A stretch of DNA of 64,000 nt from Pseudoalteromonas luteoviolacea (GCF_001750165.1 NZ_CP015412.1:620001-684000), one strand, 5' to 3'. Positions 18,787 to 28,102 are shown, counted from the first letter of the stretch. Notes: a model not told the origin generated them from the sequence alone. Program-made: numbers and translations.

Positions 18787-18800
18787 ACTTATTACACACT

Positions 18801-19277
18801 TTATCTTGTACACAACGCATAATCACCATTTCTTGGTTTATCTGAGTAAAGATAAATGAATAGTGAGTTGTTTTTAACATCATTCCACACTGTACTCTTC
18901 GGGTGTGGGCATAGAGACTGCTTTATATAGCTCTTAATTTCGCTACTGGTCATTGCTAATGGAGTTGGGATCTGAACAAACACATTCAATTCACCGTCGT
19001 TGAAATTGATACGACTTAGCTTCCAGCTGCCCATCATGTATTGCTTAGAAAAATAGCGGTCAATACGAGTCTGAGCATCGTGACTTATTTCAGCATGTAC
19101 AACAGAATGTGATTTATTGTCTACCCAGTAGTTCCATGCTGAAGCCAAAATGATAAATCCAGCTAGTAGCAAAGACCAAAAAGGTAATACATTTTTTTTA
19201 GGTCGTACTTTATTCCTATGCCTTTTTCTCTCGGCAATTTTGACCCAATCATTGTGTTTCATTGTACGCTGTGTCAT
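18801..19277 (-). CDS. Single-pass membrane protein, function unknown
   Basis: I do not recognise this 158-residue protein. A basic N-terminal segment (about residues 1-35) is followed by one transmembrane helix (FWSLLLAGFIILASAWNYW) and a C-terminal part of about 100 residues that would be periplasmic, with two Cys near the end that could pair. I chose the ATG at 19277 because GGGAGGAA lies eight bases upstream; the frame extends seven codons further without such a site. It sits between rmuC and the TPR sensor kinase with a terminator on each side. Confidence 0.75.
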   Translation of the reverse strand: MTQRTMKHNDWVKIAERKRHRNKVRPKKNVLPFWSLLLAGFIILASAWNYWVDNKSHSVVHAEISHDAQTRIDRYFSKQYMMGSWKLSRINFNDGELNVFVQIPTPLAMTSSEIKSYIKQSLCPHPKSTVWNDVKNNSLFIYLYSDKPRNGDYALCTR

Positions 19278-19430
19278 AAGTAAATTCCTCCCGTTCATGT
19301 TGCTTATTAAAACAGGGCAATGTGGATAAAAAATGGATCAAAATGGAAGTTATAGTGCTCGGATCAGTTGGGCTGACAAATTTACAAAAGTACTACTTTA
19401 GGGTTGATTTGTTTTTTCTAACAAGATCAA

Positions 19431-19460
19431 AAAAGCCACTATTTTGCATAAGTGGCTTTT
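19431..19460. terminator. Terminator of the TPR sensor kinase gene
   Basis: AAAAGCCACT and AGTGGCTTTT enclose a 10-nt loop, just downstream of the kinase stop codon. Confidence 0.85.
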
Positions 19461-19471
19461 GTCGTCATGTT

Positions 19472-21508
19472 TTATTTAAGTGGTAAAGCGATTGAGATAT
19501 CCAATCCGCCAAGGTTACTGCGCTTTATATCAATGCTTCCCGACATGAGCTCCACTAAGCTTTTGCAAATCGAAAGACCTAAACCTGACCCTCCGGTTGC
19601 TCTGCTTCGAGAGCTCTCAACTCGATATAATCGCTCAAACAGTTTGGGGAGCTCTTCGTCTGTTACTGTTGGTGACGAGTCTTCAATTTGTATGTTGAGA
19701 TGATGTTTATCTTGATACATTTTGAATACCACTTTTCCTGGACTGTCTGTGTATAAACAGGTGTTCTTACATAAGTTATCGACAACTCTATCTAGTTTGG
19801 GTTTATCGATATTGATGGTTGAACCTTCTGGAATACTGATTTCACTGCTAAAGGTTAGGGCATGGTTTTCAGTCATGCGTTTAATGTCATAGCTATAATT
19901 TTGCGATAAGGTTTGGACGCATTGGATTTGCTCATTTAATGCAATAGCATTGTTTTCTGCTTGAGAGAGTTGATATACATCGGTTATTAAAGAGTTCAAC
20001 TGGGATATCTTTTCGTTGATTTTACCATAGGCTTTATTATTGTCTTCAAATAGGCCATGCTCGAGCGCTTCTATATGAAGTTTTAATACACTAAGCGGTG
20101 TTCTAAGTTCATGAGAGATATCAGCCAACATTTTTTCTTTTTGTTTTAAGTTTTGATGGTAAAGCTTGGCTGCTAGGTTTGCAGTTCGGTGTTTAATAAA
20201 ATAGATGTAAATTAACAGTAAGCATATAAACAGTGTCGCAAGTCCTGCAATTAACCATGACTTCTGCATGAGTTTAGTATGTTTTAGCTCACTTTGGGCA
20301 AGGGCCTTCTCTTTTTCAGAGACTTCGAGTTGCTGTCGTTGTACTAAGCTACTTATGCTATTACGGTAGGATTCAGCCTTTTGGTTATTAAGCTTTGCGC
20401 TAATTGTTTTATTGAGTGTAAGCGCTTTGTATATATGCTCGAATGCTGATTTTAAATCTTCAGTTTGATTTGCAAGATCAGCTGCTATTTCATGATAATG
20501 TATAGTTAATGGGCTTTGGCTCTCTGCCTTTACTAATTCTTCTAGTTCATTAATATAGTTTATTGCAACTTGAGGTTTTTTTAAATATAAATAGGTTTTA
20601 GATAGACTAATATGCGCATAAATTAGCTGCAATTGACTTTGAGATTTTTGTGCAAAGTCTAAACTGAGATGCGCATTGATAAGGGCTGCTTCTCCTTGCT
20701 CTATCTTAATGTAGTTACTGGCAAGCATATGATATGCGCGCGATAAGCTCTCATTTGCGTTGGTTTGTTTCAAGTACTTTAATGCTTCATATATGTTGTC
20801 AATTGCCGCTTTATGATTATCTTTCTTATAAGATACGTGGGAGAGACGTAATGCACTGTCTGCGATTGCTACGATATCACCATTTTTTTTATCTTCCCCT
20901 AGTGCCCAACGGAAAAATATTTCGGCTTGCTCATAATCATCCAACCTAACAGAAATATCGCCAAGGTTATAGAAGTTACTGGCTTTTATACCGTGATCAT
21001 TGCTGTCTTTCAAATAGCTCTGTGCTTTGAGTTGAAATTGCATAGCTTGGGCGAGTTGGTTCTTATGATCATACAACGTTCCCAGATTACTGTAAGCGAG
21101 CCCTATTAAGGTTTTGTCTTCTAGCTCTTGTGCAGCTTTTAAGGCCTTGTAGTAATGCTCTTCAGCCTCAATAAGTCGAGACATACGGCGATAGTTAATG
21201 CCTTTTTCATTATTAATGGTACGAATCAACTGCGTGTCTAAATAATGATTTTTTTCAATGTAATTAAGGGTTGATATGGCTTTTTCAAACAACCCCTGTT
21301 TGCGATAGATTTCGGCTTGAATTAACATTACTTCCAATGCCTTGTCTTGAGATAAATTTTCTAATCGCCAAGGTTCGATTAAGTCCAAAGCTATTTGATA
21401 TTTCCCCTGCTTCTCAAGTTGCTTTAATTCATCGATATCTATACTTGCTAAAGCTGTATTGGTAGACAACATGCAAGTTAAAAGCAAAGGCACGAATATT
21501 TTTTTCAT
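19472..21508 (-). CDS. Sensor histidine kinase with N-terminal TPR domain
   Basis: The 678-residue protein has a signal peptide (residues 1-21), a periplasmic region of tetratricopeptide repeats to about residue 370, a short coiled coil, one transmembrane helix (AGLATLFICLLLIYIYFI) and a cytoplasmic kinase core: HisKA box DISHELRTPLSVL, N box NLCKNTCLYT and G box GGSGLGLSICKS. TPR sensing modules usually respond to peptides or proteins. No response regulator is adjacent; the OmpR-type regulator at 16482-17171 is the nearest candidate. The region upstream of its start contains the second iteron array. Confidence 0.93.
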   Translation of the reverse strand: MKKIFVPLLLTCMLSTNTALASIDIDELKQLEKQGKYQIALDLIEPWRLENLSQDKALEVMLIQAEIYRKQGLFEKAISTLNYIEKNHYLDTQLIRTINNEKGINYRRMSRLIEAEEHYYKALKAAQELEDKTLIGLAYSNLGTLYDHKNQLAQAMQFQLKAQSYLKDSNDHGIKASNFYNLGDISVRLDDYEQAEIFFRWALGEDKKNGDIVAIADSALRLSHVSYKKDNHKAAIDNIYEALKYLKQTNANESLSRAYHMLASNYIKIEQGEAALINAHLSLDFAQKSQSQLQLIYAHISLSKTYLYLKKPQVAINYINELEELVKAESQSPLTIHYHEIAADLANQTEDLKSAFEHIYKALTLNKTISAKLNNQKAESYRNSISSLVQRQQLEVSEKEKALAQSELKHTKLMQKSWLIAGLATLFICLLLIYIYFIKHRTANLAAKLYHQNLKQKEKMLADISHELRTPLSVLKLHIEALEHGLFEDNNKAYGKINEKISQLNSLITDVYQLSQAENNAIALNEQIQCVQTLSQNYSYDIKRMTENHALTFSSEISIPEGSTINIDKPKLDRVVDNLCKNTCLYTDSPGKVVFKMYQDKHHLNIQIEDSSPTVTDEELPKLFERLYRVESSRSRATGGSGLGLSICKSLVELMSGSIDIKRSNLGGLDISIALPLK

Positions 21509-21597
21509 ATTTTTTCAAGTTAAATCAAGACGGTTGCATCCTATGCAACAAATGTGTGACAAATATGGATCATGTAAAGGGGGTTTACAGGGAAAGA

Positions 21598-21890
21598 GTA
21601 AGTAAAATTGTGCTCTAAGCCTTAATATGTTAGTAAAATTATGATTTATCGAAGAAAACAGTTAGTAAAAAATAGATCTCAAGGGTTAGGCATAGTTGGT
21701 AAAAATTTGCTTTATAATAACAGCGGCAAGGTTATTGTTGTTATTCACTGAGCAGTTGAGCGCTTTAATGGCATATTTTGGGTTAAAAATTGACATGTTA
21801 CTCAAATTTTTTCGTTAAATTGGTATTGCGCATGTTCGCTAGTATATTTCTGATCTGTATTTGGGCTAGTAAGTAAAAGTGTGATCTTAA
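21598..21890 (+). promoter_or_regulatory. Second array of six degenerate origin-type iterons
   Basis: Copies of the origin 22-mer start at 21598, 21629, 21661, 21695, 21838 and 21869, all in the same orientation. In each, GTTAGTA or a one- or two-base variant is followed at the exact origin spacing by TGATCT or a variant (TGCTCT, TGATTT, AGATCT, TGCTTT, TGATCT, TGATCT). The spacing within clusters is 31-34 bp, about three helical turns. Three retain GATC. The shared spacing across all six makes chance unlikely. Binding by the initiator is inference. Confidence 0.75.
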
Positions 21891-21929
21891 ATGCTGCCGC
21901 TTGATTGAATAAAGATGAGATGTAGAAAA

Positions 21930-21944
21930 GGGCCCTGCGGGCCC
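21930..21944 (-). terminator. Terminator of aceA
   Basis: GGGCCC, a 3-nt loop and GGGCCC are followed on the minus strand by CTTTTC, 19 bp after the aceA stop. Confidence 0.8.
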
Positions 21945-21962
21945 AAGCTGGGATTAAACTAT

Positions 21963-23567
21963 TTAAAATTGATTCATCGTATTGGCTTCACCACCCGCTT
22001 TAAGCGCATTGTCTCCGCTAAAGTACTCTTTGTGAGTATCACCTATGTTGGAGCCAGCTAAGTCTTGGTGTTTGACTGAAGCTTGTTCTCGGCGTATCTC
22101 CTGTCTTTGAACATCTCTGACATATGCGAGCATACCTAAGTCACCAAAATACCCCTCGGCGAGAATATCAGTGCTCAGTGCTACAGTATGGTAGGTTGGT
22201 AAAGTAATTAGATGATGGAATATACCAGCATGAGTAGCGCCATCTAGCTGGAAGCTTTTTACTTTTTCATCGGCTATTTTTGCCAGCTCAGTTGAATCTA
22301 GCTCTGGTGCCATGAGTGCTTTCGGGTCAAGTGATGGGTCTGGATAAGATGATAGATCTTTGCCTTGTGCCTTGAGTGCCTCGTAAGCTTGCTCACGGAA
22401 TTTCAAAGTCCAGTTGAATGAAGGCGAGTTATTATAAACCAGCTTCGCATTGGGCACTTGCTCTCTAATGCGGTTCACGAGCTCTGCAATTTGCTCAACG
22501 TTGGGCTTTTCAGTTTCAATCCAAAGTAGATCTGCACCTGCTTGCAAACTTGTTACACAGTCCAATACTACTCTGTCTTTTTCAGTACCTGCTTTAAATT
22601 GATATAGGCCATTGTCTAATCTGATAGGTTTTTGCAACTGACCATTTAATTTTATGGCCATATCCCCATCTTGCAGTTGGCTGATTTCATCAATAACTTG
22701 CGTGTCCAGAAATGCGGTGTATTGACTTGCGATGTCACCCGCTTCTTTAGAAACAGGGATTTTTTGCGTTAGGCTTGCACCAAGTGAATCCGTTCTTGCG
22801 ACAATAATACCGTCTTCGATACCCAGTTCTAAAAATGCATATCTGACGGCGTTTATTTTGGCTAAAAAGTCTTCATGCGGCACAGTGACCTTGCCCGCTT
22901 GGTGGCCGCATTGCTTCGCATCCGATACTTGGTTTTCAATTTGAATTGCACAAGCACCTGCTTCTATCATTTGTTTAGCAAGTAAATACGTTGCTTCTTC
23001 GTTACCGAATCCTGCATCGATATCAGCAATAATTGGCACAATATGGGTTTCAAAGTTATCTATTTGAGATTGTATTTGTGTGGTGTCTTGTCCGCTTGAT
23101 TGAGCGCGATCAAGTGCCTTGTATAAGTGATCTAACTCTCGCGCATCAGCTTGTTTTAAGAAGGTGTAAATTTCTTCTATTAGCTTAGGGACGGCTGTTT
23201 TTTCATGCATGCTTTGATCCGGTAGTGGACCAAATTCAGATCTGAGCGCTGCTACCATCCAACCGCTTAGGTAAACATAAGCGCCTTTTGTGGTTTTCTG
23301 GTGCCTTTTGATTGCCATCATCATTTGTTGTGCTGTAAACCCGTGCCAGCATCCCAAAGATTGCGTATATTGTGCAGGATCAGCATCATAGCGAGCCATG
23401 TCTTCACGCATTATTTTGGCGGTGTAATTGGCGATATCTAGCCCTGTTTTAAAGCGATTTTGTAAGTGCATTCTGCTGGCATATTCAGGGTTAATAGATT
23501 GCCAGTTATGAGCTTTGGTTGCACATAGGGTGGTAAAGCGGTCAATTTGGGACTGATAGTTGCTCAT
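21963..23567 (-). CDS. aceA: Isocitrate lyase
   Basis: Cleaves isocitrate to succinate and glyoxylate, the first step of the glyoxylate shunt. The 534-residue length corresponds to the longer proteobacterial isocitrate lyases rather than the 434-residue E. coli enzyme. The catalytic motif appears as AKQCGHQAGK (Cys-Gly-His), with the metal-binding DIDAGFGNEEATYLL ahead of it and ARTDSLGA after. AAGGATATTAACC precedes the ATG. It is divergent from malate synthase G; the 231-bp gap between them is the likely shared control region. Confidence 0.95.
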   Translation of the reverse strand: MSNYQSQIDRFTTLCATKAHNWQSINPEYASRMHLQNRFKTGLDIANYTAKIMREDMARYDADPAQYTQSLGCWHGFTAQQMMMAIKRHQKTTKGAYVYLSGWMVAALRSEFGPLPDQSMHEKTAVPKLIEEIYTFLKQADARELDHLYKALDRAQSSGQDTTQIQSQIDNFETHIVPIIADIDAGFGNEEATYLLAKQMIEAGACAIQIENQVSDAKQCGHQAGKVTVPHEDFLAKINAVRYAFLELGIEDGIIVARTDSLGASLTQKIPVSKEAGDIASQYTAFLDTQVIDEISQLQDGDMAIKLNGQLQKPIRLDNGLYQFKAGTEKDRVVLDCVTSLQAGADLLWIETEKPNVEQIAELVNRIREQVPNAKLVYNNSPSFNWTLKFREQAYEALKAQGKDLSSYPDPSLDPKALMAPELDSTELAKIADEKVKSFQLDGATHAGIFHHLITLPTYHTVALSTDILAEGYFGDLGMLAYVRDVQRQEIRREQASVKHQDLAGSNIGDTHKEYFSGDNALKAGGEANTMNQF

Positions 23568-23798
23568 GGTTAATATCCTTCGAACGAGTTGTACGCTAAT
23601 TTATAATCGGTGCGCCAAAGCGTTTGTGTGAGAGTCGCTGCGGCTTAATTAAACACTAGAACGGCTTTTAAAATTTTTTAAATTTATAGTTGTTATTGTG
23701 GGTATATTTATTGTGAATGACTAAAGGGGTTTGTTTTTGTACAAATTGCTTTATTTTTGAATAACCCGTTCAAAATAAATTGCACTAGGAACACTGCT

Positions 23799-25982
23799 AT
23801 GAATGCCACTGTGAAACATACTGGGCTGAGCATTGATGCTAAATTTTATGACTTTGTGAACCGAGAATTATTGGATGGTTTACCATTAAGCTCTGATGCT
23901 TTTTGGCAAGGTTTAGCAAATATTATTGCCATACTCTCACCAAAAAATCGTGCTTTGCTTGATAAACGCGATGATTTGCAAGCTCAAATTGACAGGTATC
24001 ATGTTCAAAACCCTAATTGGGATGCTAAAAAATATCGGACATTTTTAGAGTCTATCGGTTACCTATTACCTCAGCCCCAAGACTTTGAAATAACGACTGA
24101 AGCATCGGATCCCGAAATTGCTCATGTTGCAGCGCCACAGCTAGTTGTGCCTGTGAATAACGCGCGTTTTGCGCTCAATGCTGCAAATGCTCGGTGGGGC
24201 TCTTTATATGATGCTCTCTATGGTAGTGATTTAATTGGCGAAGATGATGGTGCTGAAAAAGGCAGCAAATACAACCCTGTACGTGGTTTTAAAGTGATGG
24301 CGTATGGCAGGCAACTATTAGATAAAATGCTGCCTTTAAATACCGGATCTCATATTGAAAGTACACACTATGGCATCGTTAACGGCGCGTTGACAGTCAC
24401 CTTGAATGATAGTCGTCAAGTACAGCTAAAAAACTCATCTCAATTAGTCGGTTATCAGGGGCAAAAGCAAAACCCTACAGTGATCTTGTTAAAGCATCAT
24501 GGGCTGCATTTTGAGATCTGTTTTGATCATGAAGATCCGATCGGGGGGGCGGATAAAGCGGGGATCAAAGATATTATTTTGGAATCGGCGCTAACCACCA
24601 TTATGGATTGTGAAGACTCTGTGGCTGCGGTGGATGCTGAAGATAAAATTTTGGTTTATCGAAACTGGCTAGGTTTAAATAAAGGCGCTCTTTCGGAGCA
24701 ATTTAAAAAAGGCACTCAGCAAGTAACTCGATGTTTAAACAGTGACAGAGAGTATATTTCACTGTCTGGTGAACCTATCATTTTGAGTGGACGGGCTATG
24801 ATGTTTGTTCGAAATGTTGGCCACCTTATGACTACGCCCACTGTCCTTGATGCTCAAGGTTGCGAAGTTTTTGAAGGCATTTTAGATGCGGTTGTTACAT
24901 CTACCGCGGCACTTCATGACATACTTACAAATAGTCCATTTAAAAACAGTCAAACGGCCAGTATTAATATCGTGAAACCTAAAATGCATGGCCCTGAAGA
25001 GGTTGCTTTTACTGCTGAATTATTTGACTTAGTTGAGCGTATGCTAGAGTTACCTCAAAACAGTATTAAAATGGGGATCATGGACGAAGAGCGGCGCACT
25101 TCGGTTAATTTAAAAGCCTGTATTGAAGCTGCTAAATCTCGTGTTGTATTTATTAATACTGGATTTTTAGATAGAACGGGCGATGAAATTCACACTTCAA
25201 TGTTAGCTGGCGCAGTTAAACCAAAAGAAGAGATTAAGGCTCAGCCTTGGATCTCAGCCTATGAACGTCAGAACGTTGAAGTGGGTCTTGTATGTGGCTT
25301 CAAAGGCCGTGCTCAGATAGGTAAAGGCATGTGGCCTAAACCAGATGAAATGGCACAGATGATGCTCACAAAAGGCGCGCAACTAGAAGCCGGCGCAAAT
25401 ACCGCTTGGGTTCCCTCCCCTACCGCTGCCACACTTCATGCGATTCATTACCATGAGATAGATGTTCATGCGCAACAAAGTGCTTTGCTGAACCATCAAA
25501 GTCAATGTTTAGATGATTTATTGGCACCTCCGTTATTGCCAGACCATACGATTCTTTCAGCTTCCGATATACAATCTGAGTTGGATAATAATATTCAGGG
25601 GATATTAGGTTATGTCGTACGCTGGATTGACCAAGGTATTGGTTGCTCTAAAGTGCCAGACATTTCGCATGTCGGCTTAATGGAAGACAGAGCAACTTTG
25701 CGTATTTCAAGTCAGCATATTGCGAATTGGCTTGAACATCAAATTTGTAGTCCAGCACAAATCAAGGCTACTTTTGCTAAAATGGCGAGTGTGGTTGATA
25801 GTCAAAATAGTGATGACCCGAATTATATAGCACTGTGCAAAGATGGCCATCCTAATCCTAATCCTGATAGTCTTGCGTACCAAGCTGCTATGGCGCTTGT
25901 TTTCGAAGGCAAACAGCAGCCCAATGGTTATACTGAGCCCTTATTACATTATTATCGCAGGCTGAAAAAGCAGGCTAATTAA
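23799..25982 (+). CDS. glcB: Malate synthase G
   Basis: Condenses glyoxylate with acetyl-CoA to malate, completing the glyoxylate shunt with the divergent aceA. The sequence is the G isoform (727 residues; typical length about 723), with the barrel motifs ESALTTIMDCEDSVAAVDA, NVGHLMTTPT, MGIMDEERRTSVNL and GKGMWPKPDEM. The longest frame starts at a TTG at 23757, but the ATG at 23799 has AGGA eight bases upstream and gives the expected N-terminus. A terminator follows. Confidence 0.95.
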   Translation: MNATVKHTGLSIDAKFYDFVNRELLDGLPLSSDAFWQGLANIIAILSPKNRALLDKRDDLQAQIDRYHVQNPNWDAKKYRTFLESIGYLLPQPQDFEITTEASDPEIAHVAAPQLVVPVNNARFALNAANARWGSLYDALYGSDLIGEDDGAEKGSKYNPVRGFKVMAYGRQLLDKMLPLNTGSHIESTHYGIVNGALTVTLNDSRQVQLKNSSQLVGYQGQKQNPTVILLKHHGLHFEICFDHEDPIGGADKAGIKDIILESALTTIMDCEDSVAAVDAEDKILVYRNWLGLNKGALSEQFKKGTQQVTRCLNSDREYISLSGEPIILSGRAMMFVRNVGHLMTTPTVLDAQGCEVFEGILDAVVTSTAALHDILTNSPFKNSQTASINIVKPKMHGPEEVAFTAELFDLVERMLELPQNSIKMGIMDEERRTSVNLKACIEAAKSRVVFINTGFLDRTGDEIHTSMLAGAVKPKEEIKAQPWISAYERQNVEVGLVCGFKGRAQIGKGMWPKPDEMAQMMLTKGAQLEAGANTAWVPSPTAATLHAIHYHEIDVHAQQSALLNHQSQCLDDLLAPPLLPDHTILSASDIQSELDNNIQGILGYVVRWIDQGIGCSKVPDISHVGLMEDRATLRISSQHIANWLEHQICSPAQIKATFAKMASVVDSQNSDDPNYIALCKDGHPNPNPDSLAYQAAMALVFEGKQQPNGYTEPLLHYYRRLKKQAN

Positions 25983-25996
25983 TCTGTAACACAAAC

Positions 25997-26030
25997 AAGC
26001 GCTCTGAGCTTTTATGTTCAAAGCGCTTTT
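25997..26030 (+). terminator. Terminator of malate synthase gene
   Basis: AAGCGCT and AGCGCTT arms around a longer loop, followed by TTTT. Confidence 0.65.
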
Positions 26031-26079
26031 TGTAAAGCCCCTTTCCAATTCCCTATCTTATTTTAATGATTCGATTTTA

Positions 26080-26107
26080 GATACAAATTGATACAATTTG
26101 TTATAAT
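26080..26107 (+). promoter_or_regulatory. Promoter with 10-bp-spaced direct repeats ahead of mipA operon
   Basis: GATACAA occurs at 26080 and again at 26090, immediately upstream of a perfect TATAAT at 26102-26107, so the repeats cover the -35 region. Tandem repeats with 10-11 bp period at -35 are the usual binding pattern of OmpR-family regulators; the operon itself encodes one. The same sequence also forms an 8-bp dyad, ACAAATTG/CAATTTGT. Confidence 0.6.
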
Positions 26108-26173
26108 CTCACACGCTATTTTTTTCATTAATTCAATACATTAGTTAGCTAATAATAAAGATAAGAAACTGCT

Positions 26174-27022
26174 ATGTACTCTAAAAGAAAGTGGATGCCT
26201 ATATGTTTGGCTGCTTCAATTTTTCATTTTCCAACCGCTTACGCAGAAGAAGAGGCCAGCTTTTGGCAAGGGTTTTCAAATAAGCGCGAAGCAGGCGGAT
26301 TTCTGTCGTTAGGTTTTGGTGCTTCTTATGGCGGGGGGCTACTTACAAATATTGCTACCCGGCCAATTTTAAATATCAACGGCAATTATTACTTTGAAAA
26401 TGGACTTTTTGTTGAAGTGCCTGGGAGTGACAGTAAATTTGAGCCGCAATGGGCGATGGGCTACAACCTTTATAATTCTAGCGAGTGGGAGATTGATGTT
26501 ATTTTCTCGGCTGCGCATGCACACATTTCCTACTATGGATATGTATCAAATGCATATGATGAGCGGGATTTGACTGGGTACTTGGGGCTTCGTGCCACTG
26601 GTGCCATAGGCAGCTATCAAATTCAAACCATCCTTGCGCCTAAAGCGGATAATAGTGAATATGACGGCGGGGCTTACGCCTCTTTTTGGATTGCGAAATC
26701 ATGGCAGCATAAAAATTGGCACTTTTATAGCTCGGTCGGCTTTCAGTATCGTAACAGCGCTATGCTTAATTATTATTATGGTGTGCCTTACCACTCAGCA
26801 AGAGTAGATCCTTACCAAGCCTCCGGAGGGGTGAACATTAAATTAAAGCTGGGTTTTACTACGCCTGTTGGCAAGCACTGGGTGGTTGATGGCGCCATTG
26901 GGCTGACTGATTACGCCACCAGTATAGATGATAGTCCGTATTCGTTAGATGCGCTTAACACCATCTCCAATCGTAGTAGGCTTGGTCGCCATATAAGCGT
27001 CACCATGAGTTACGTGTTTTAG
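26174..27022 (+). CDS. MipA/OmpV-family outer-membrane protein
   Basis: The 282-residue protein has a signal peptide (cleavage after about residue 24, AYA/EEE), an alternating beta-strand pattern through the mature part, and a C-terminal aromatic strand ending in Phe (ISVTMSYVF), typical of an outer-membrane barrel. Family features include GGFLSLGFGASYGGG near the N-terminus. MipA homologues were named as scaffolds for murein enzymes, but many sit next to two-component systems and their role is open. It is the first gene of an operon with DUF3019, a response regulator and a kinase, suggesting an envelope-stress or antimicrobial-peptide response. Confidence 0.88.
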   Translation: MYSKRKWMPICLAASIFHFPTAYAEEEASFWQGFSNKREAGGFLSLGFGASYGGGLLTNIATRPILNINGNYYFENGLFVEVPGSDSKFEPQWAMGYNLYNSSEWEIDVIFSAAHAHISYYGYVSNAYDERDLTGYLGLRATGAIGSYQIQTILAPKADNSEYDGGAYASFWIAKSWQHKNWHFYSSVGFQYRNSAMLNYYYGVPYHSARVDPYQASGGVNIKLKLGFTTPVGKHWVVDGAIGLTDYATSIDDSPYSLDALNTISNRSRLGRHISVTMSYVF

Positions 27023-27030
27023 GAGGCGAA

Positions 27031-27399
27031 ATGAAAAAATATATTGCTGTTTTTTTTCTTACGCCAGCCCTTGCATTCGCAGCTTCTAACGAGCCACAGT
27101 TTATCATTAAGCCTGAGCAATGCGTTGCTCTGGAGCAGGGACAAGAATGCTATGTCGATGTTTCTGTTAGCTGGCAAGTGAACAGTGTCGGTAACTACTG
27201 CTTATTTGCTAACGAGCAACAGTTGCATTGCTGGCAAAATGTTGCACATGGAGAATGGCAAAATGAAATTATGATGACGGATAATTTAGCCATCAGCCTA
27301 AAAAGTAGCAGTGAAAAAATTATCTTCGCGAAAACAATAGAATACGCTTGGATTTATAAAAAAAGAAAAAGCAAGGCGGTACGATGGAGAATGTTTTAA
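27031..27399 (+). CDS. DUF3019-family periplasmic protein
   Basis: The 122-residue protein has a signal peptide (cleavage about residue 18, AFA/AS) and a small beta-rich domain with four cysteines (C31, C40, then CLF and CWQ) that could form disulfides. The KPEQCVALEQGQECYVDVSVSW start of the domain matches the DUF3019 family as I remember it. TAGGAGGCGAA gives a strong ribosome-binding site 8 bp after mipA. The function is unknown, but the MipA-DUF3019-regulator-kinase order recurs in marine gammaproteobacteria. Confidence 0.82.
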   Translation: MKKYIAVFFLTPALAFAASNEPQFIIKPEQCVALEQGQECYVDVSVSWQVNSVGNYCLFANEQQLHCWQNVAHGEWQNEIMMTDNLAISLKSSSEKIIFAKTIEYAWIYKKRKSKAVRWRMF

Positions 27400-27409
27400 G
27401 GATGTGTAG

Positions 27410-28102
27410 ATGAGCCAGTGTAAGGTTGCTTTAGTAGAAGATGATATCGAGTTGGCCCAGTGGATAGCGGATTATCTCAGAGCAAAACAGTACCATGTTG
27501 ATGTTTATCACGATGGGTTAGTTGGCTTTGAAGCGATTCAAAAGACCAAGCCCGATCTCATTATTTTAGATGGCATGCTACCCAGTATGGACGGCTTGGA
27601 TGTATGCAAAGCGCTAAGGCAATTAATGCAAACGCCGATTTTAATGCTGACAGCCAGAGATGAAGAAATTGACGAAATCTTAGGCTTAGAAATGGGTGCT
27701 GACGACTATTTAACAAAACCGGTGAGAGGCCGTTTACTGGAAGCCAGAATGCGGACCTTGCTGAGGCGTGCCACAGTGACAACAGAAATTAATGATGAAA
27801 AATTAGTGATAGGTGCCCTTGAAGTCGATTTGGGTAATCGACAAGTGCTACTCGGTGGTCAAAATATTCAAGTATCAAGCAATGAGTTTGATGTCTTATG
27901 GGTGCTAGCCAAGCATGCCGGTAGCGTCGTAACACGTCAGGATTTAGTGCAGGAGCTGCGAGGCTTTGAGTATGATGGCTTTGATCGCACCATAGATTTA
28001 CGCGTATCCCGTTTACGAAAAAAGCTCGGTGATAAAGAGGCGCCATACAAAATCGCCACCGTCTGGGGTAAGGGCTATCAGCTTTCGAAGGATACTTGGT
28101 AA
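27410..28102 (+). CDS. OmpR-family response regulator (RstA-like)
   Basis: The 230-residue protein has a receiver domain (VEDDIEL, phospho-Asp in LIILDGMLP, MLTARD, LTKPV) and a winged-helix output domain (VSSNEFDVLWVLAKHAGSVV, RVSRLRKKLGD, TVWGKGYQLS). It starts 10 bp after the DUF3019 gene behind AAGGATG and precedes its cognate kinase. The phased repeats in front of mipA are its likely target. Confidence 0.93.
   Translation: MSQCKVALVEDDIELAQWIADYLRAKQYHVDVYHDGLVGFEAIQKTKPDLIILDGMLPSMDGLDVCKALRQLMQTPILMLTARDEEIDEILGLEMGADDYLTKPVRGRLLEARMRTLLRRATVTTEINDEKLVIGALEVDLGNRQVLLGGQNIQVSSNEFDVLWVLAKHAGSVVTRQDLVQELRGFEYDGFDRTIDLRVSRLRKKLGDKEAPYKIATVWGKGYQLSKDTW

Larger units (their letters stand above)
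21509..21962. other. Intergenic region upstream of sensor kinase and downstream of aceA
   Basis: A 450-bp gap that holds a short GTAAAGGGGGTTTAC hairpin-like element (21574-21588, also found near 33033), the six degenerate origin-type iterons and the aceA terminator. The kinase promoter must lie at the left of this gap. No gene is visible. Confidence 0.7.
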
